Shown in pieces: positions 61,060-64,000 of a stretch of DNA of 64,000 nt. How positions within the stretch are numbered: the stretch's first letter is position 1; every line of letters starts with the position of its first letter. The translations under genes and the position numbers were made by a program. The stretch comes from UBA1494_A sp963973975 (GTDB lineage Bacteria > Bacteroidota > Bacteroidia > Flavobacteriales_E > Vicingaceae), in NCBI GenBank assembly GCA_963973975.1, contig CAXBCF010000015.1:1-64000 (forward strand). Direction: 5' to 3'. The notes beneath the pieces were generated by a model. It searched no databases. It was not told the origin of the DNA and saw only the letters and a program-made list of their open reading frames with translations.

Positions 61060-64000
61060 CTTTCACTCCAATTTCAATGCTTATTTCTAGTCCAATTAGG
61101 GCAGCTAATTTAGCAGAGAATGAAAGAAAAGACTTATTCTTAGCCTTTTTATTCCTACTCTGTTCTTCATCCTTTTGATGATAGGTAGTACTTACATTAA
61201 CTACTGCTAAAGAAACAGTTTCAGTAGTAGAAACATTTGTTATCGCTCCTTGATTCACCCCTTTCCATGCACGTTGGTACTCTTTTTCATATTCATACCC
61301 TCCTATAAATCCTGCTGAGAAACCCTCAGTCATCGTTTTATTGTCATCATCTCCCATATATTCAAATTCAGTATTCCAAGGATTATCAGAATTATTTTCT
61401 TGTTCTGCCGAATATCCAACCCATTTCTCTGTTCCCATATTTCCATAAAGAGACGCTTTTAATCCTAAAGCCTTGAAATCAACTCCTGCTTGAGCTCCAT
61501 AGGTGACTTCCGTATTAAATCTGAAATAAGAAGTAGAGTTTTTCCACCAATTCCTAAACCCACTTCTTTTCCTGTCAGCTTCAATCACTACTTCAGGGAT
61601 ACTTGACACCCAACCTGGTGGCGGTTCTTGAGTATCTTGTGGACTTGACGAACTATTTCCGCCACCTTTAAATGCGTCACCAAAGAACTTCTTGAGCCTA
61701 TCGCCAAATCCAGTTCTATTTGCCTTTCTATTGTTCTTCACACTATTCCGTTTCTCCTTCCCTCCCAACCATTTTGGCCAATCGCCGTTTGGGTCAGCGA
61801 AATAAACAGGATTATTCCTAAATGAGGCATAGGTACTTTCCCATGCCACAGGTTTTGGCTCATTGCTTAACCATCTTCCAAGCCTTGAATCGTACTGCCT
61901 CCAATAAGAAGTATAACTATTCCCATTTCCTCTAGTTTCATTATCACGAAGCATTCCATTAAAGCCATATGAGCTAAAACTACTATCACTCCTTCCATTA
62001 ATTTCCATTCCAAAGGGCCAATAATCAGTCCTACTAAGCACTTCCGCTTGAAAACCATCCATAGTTGTATCTTGCGGCCAGAGTTTTCTATCTGAAATAA
62101 TAGCATGAACGTTTCCTAAGTGGTCGGTTATTTCATATCCTTTACCACCAAGTTTTCTGCTGTACAAATTATCTCCATCTTTTCTTTTGGAACTTGCCTG
62201 CATAGTACCTAAACGGCTACTTCCATAGATATCATACGTTCTCGGAAGCATGTATTTGGTGATAGAAGAACAAGCAGGCATGCTGTCGAATTGAATTCCA
62301 AATCTGCTCTCTAACTCAGCTGCATACAATAGTGGATTGTAATGCGGAAATCCGTCAAAACTTAGTTGTAAACTATCGTAATAAAATGCTTGTTTAATCA
62401 CTTTCTTTGGAAAATAAGTACTGTAATAATTCACTAAACTCGCTGTGCTTTCTGTTTGAAGCAATAAATTTAAGGAAATACTTTCTAATGCCAAAAGCGC
62501 ATTTTTTACATGAACATTGTTCACATGCCGCAAAAGTGCTGTTTTTACGTACGGGCGGGCTGTTCCGCCTGAAAAATAATTGCTTGATGTGTTCAATTGT
62601 CCGCCGGTAAAATAGCCGCTAAAAATAGCTCGAATGTTAGCACTAACTTCAGGTACATACAACCATTTTGTAAGTAACTCTCCATCGGTGTCGGCTGTCC
62701 ATTTCACAAACGAGCCCGGTGCATAAGCTCCCAATTGCCCTTTGTTAATTTGATTCGCATCTATAAAATAGAGTTGCCACAGCAAAGCGTTCATCTGCTC
62801 AGCATAGTCGGGCTGCATCCAAGAAAGAGCATCGTAAAAATACTGTATGTCTGTGATGGAGCTCAACACATTATCAAGATCTCCGTCGTTAAACTCAATC
62901 AGCAGCAGCAAGGCATTAATCATGCGCATTATTTCTTGTGTGCTGGCATTTTCTGTTTGACTCTGAAGGTAATTTTGCTCTAAATCTTGCATTAAACTAA
63001 TCAATAAACTCAAAGCATAGTTCGGGTCATTTATAGCATCTTGTAAATCATAGTATTGCCCTGAAGTAAGTTCCAATACACTCATCACTAAAGACATGTT
63101 GTGAAATACTGAAGCAATAACACTTCTGTTGTGTTGGTAAAATTCTAATTCATAGCTGTCGCCACCACCGTAAACAAGGTCGTAATTATCATTGATGTCA
63201 GAATAAAAATCAAAAATGGTGTTTGAATTAATTAAGTACTGTATGGCTACTTCATTGCGGTCGTTCATTAAGCTTACAAAGTTGCTCAGGTTATTGTTGT
63301 ACATGTAATCCGCATAGACGGTCGGGTTGGCATTCAATAAACGACTGCGGGCTTGTGGCACAAAATTTAAATAATCTTCCAAGTTCATGCAAGCTATAAT
63401 AGTGTCCTTTATGCCATTAATAATTGGCAATAAAGCTGTTGCTTCATCCCACAACTGATCTTTTCGGCTAAAATCTTCTACCAAAAACCAAAATACACTG
63501 TCAGCCGTTACCGAATCCATCGCCATTTGGGTATAATCCAAATAACTGTGCGAGTATTGGTAATAATGCACACCCGTGCTGTCGTCACCTAAAAATAAAT
63601 TACAATCTCTCTCATCATACGTACTCATAATATTGCCCTGAGCATCTCTTATGTAATAGGTGCTTTTTACATAATATCTGCCTTCTTCCATAAATGTAAC
63701 ACGCTTTTTAATGCGATTGCCCATAGGGTCGTAATCAAAATAAAGGTTGTTGCGTTCTCTATTTGGATGATTGCGAATAATTTTTTCCACTTTACCATTA
63801 GGATACCATCCTATGTAACATATATCTTCAGAAACATCAGCAGTTAAATTGCCGATTTTATCATAGTTGTAGTTGTCGGCTAATTGATTATCAATATCGT
63901 TGTCAAATGCATCAGGGTCTACAGTATCTATTACGTGGGTGAGTTGGTCTGTGCCAGGGGCATAGTGATAGAAAAAGTCGTCCATATGGCGCTCAGCTTG
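61049..64000 (-). CDS. Rhs-repeat polymorphic toxin, 5' end outside window
   Basis: The frame is open to the right edge, so the N-terminal shell is missing; 978 residues are seen from the first in-frame ATG at 63985, and a few residues before it are also in frame. YD-repeat sections are clear near the start (YNYDKIGNLTADVSED; YFDYDPMGNRIKK; YYIRDAQGNIMSTYD). The Rhs core is near residue 650 (DYWPFGMEING, then NPVYFADPNGDW). The remaining 260 residues form the variable tip with GNSSSSPQDTQEPPPGW and IPEVVIEADRKR. The toxin activity is not recognisable. It overlaps the lipoprotein gene by 11 bases. Confidence 0.85.
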   Translation of the reverse strand, partial: QAERHMDDFFYHYAPGTDQLTHVIDTVDPDAFDNDIDNQLADNYNYDKIGNLTADVSEDICYIGWYPNGKVEKIIRNHPNRERNNLYFDYDPMGNRIKKRVTFMEEGRYYVKSTYYIRDAQGNIMSTYDERDCNLFLGDDSTGVHYYQYSHSYLDYTQMAMDSVTADSVFWFLVEDFSRKDQLWDEATALLPIINGIKDTIIACMNLEDYLNFVPQARSRLLNANPTVYADYMYNNNLSNFVSLMNDRNEVAIQYLINSNTIFDFYSDINDNYDLVYGGGDSYELEFYQHNRSVIASVFHNMSLVMSVLELTSGQYYDLQDAINDPNYALSLLISLMQDLEQNYLQSQTENASTQEIMRMINALLLLIEFNDGDLDNVLSSITDIQYFYDALSWMQPDYAEQMNALLWQLYFIDANQINKGQLGAYAPGSFVKWTADTDGELLTKWLYVPEVSANIRAIFSGYFTGGQLNTSSNYFSGGTARPYVKTALLRHVNNVHVKNALLALESISLNLLLQTESTASLVNYYSTYFPKKVIKQAFYYDSLQLSFDGFPHYNPLLYAAELESRFGIQFDSMPACSSITKYMLPRTYDIYGSSRLGTMQASSKRKDGDNLYSRKLGGKGYEITDHLGNVHAIISDRKLWPQDTTMDGFQAEVLSRTDYWPFGMEINGRSDSSFSSYGFNGMLRDNETRGNGNSYTSYWRQYDSRLGRWLSNEPKPVAWESTYASFRNNPVYFADPNGDWPKWLGGKEKRNSVKNNRKANRTGFGDRLKKFFGDAFKGGGNSSSSPQDTQEPPPGWVSSIPEVVIEADRKRSGFRNWWKNSTSYFRFNTEVTYGAQAGVDFKALGLKASLYGNMGTEKWVGYSAEQENNSDNPWNTEFEYMGDDDNKTMTEGFSAGFIGGYEYEKEYQRAWKGVNQGAITNVSTTETVSLAVVNVSTTYHQKDEEQSRNKKAKNKSFLSFSAKLAALIGLEISIEIGVKDEE

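Noticed and set aside
62407..62610. Plus-strand ORF inside the Rhs gene
   Set aside because: It is a shadow of the clear minus-strand Rhs coding frame.
1..64000. CRISPR arrays or Cas genes
   Set aside because: I saw no regularly spaced identical repeats and no Cas-like protein.
1..64000. tRNA or rRNA genes
   Set aside because: No cloverleaf-like stretch or TPsiC-like arm was recognised in the gaps, though a covariance search was not possible.

Overview
The window is a piece of an AT-rich Bacteroidota chromosome. The evidence is the family content: 7TM-HD phosphodiesterase, GWxTD protein, S46 dipeptidyl-peptidase, a YtxJ-type bacillithiol protein and Bacteroidota-style dihydroorotase. Lipoboxes with short signal peptides and TAnnTTTG-type -7 promoter boxes agree with this. 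The futalosine menaquinone genes mqnB and mqnD fit a lineage that does not use the classical Men route. I would not place it below phylum from sequence alone.

Layout. 1-5.2 kb: a truncated membrane protein and a lipoprotein, then dihydroorotase, a Sua5/TsaC enzyme, a DUF6671-like zinc protein and the remains of a HigA-type antitoxin. 5.2-12.7 kb: alaS, an M23 peptidase, a MerR regulator, a large membrane protein and hldD, with a 670-base non-coding stretch rich in nested inverted repeats. 12.8-20.5 kb: a compact minus-strand operon unlike its surroundings and visibly more AT-rich. It encodes a duplicated phage-structural-like domain protein, a Cys/Ser/Thr-rich peptide with a long leader, a secreted S41 protease, a LanC cyclase, a full-length LanB dehydratase and an unrecognised 282-residue protein. 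I read it as a class I lanthipeptide cluster and as the main discovery of the window. 20.5-25.3 kb: a decayed gene, mqnD, mqnB, pepD, a toxin-antitoxin pair and another repeat-rich gap.

25.3-57.2 kb is mostly housekeeping: a peptide-type ABC importer without its ATPase, PgpH-like HD protein, thiolase, NlpC/P60 protein, lipoprotein cyclophilin, vanadium-haloperoxidase-like lipoprotein, hemN-hemG-ydcF, and ung. It continues with a BamA-like protein, rmuC, GWxTD protein, rlmB, a GT39-like protein, a rhodanese, an S46 peptidase, a hisC-like aminotransferase, a CPA2 antiporter and a beta-CASP nuclease. Two convergent redox genes (OsmC and YtxJ families) at 40.9-41.6 kb each carry one disabling lesion.

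57.3-64 kb is a polymorphic-toxin region. A long Rhs protein runs off the right edge. Downstream lie two small genes, a second orphan Rhs tip made from the same conserved block with a different C-terminus, a candidate immunity gene, a third Rhs remnant, and an IS1-type transposase that abuts the remnant. This looks like serial tip replacement followed by insertion-sequence damage.

In the lanthipeptide operon, LanB and LanC would dehydrate and cyclise the 116-residue precursor, and the S41 protease could remove the leader outside the cytoplasm. No exporter, LanP, immunity or regulator gene is visible beside it.
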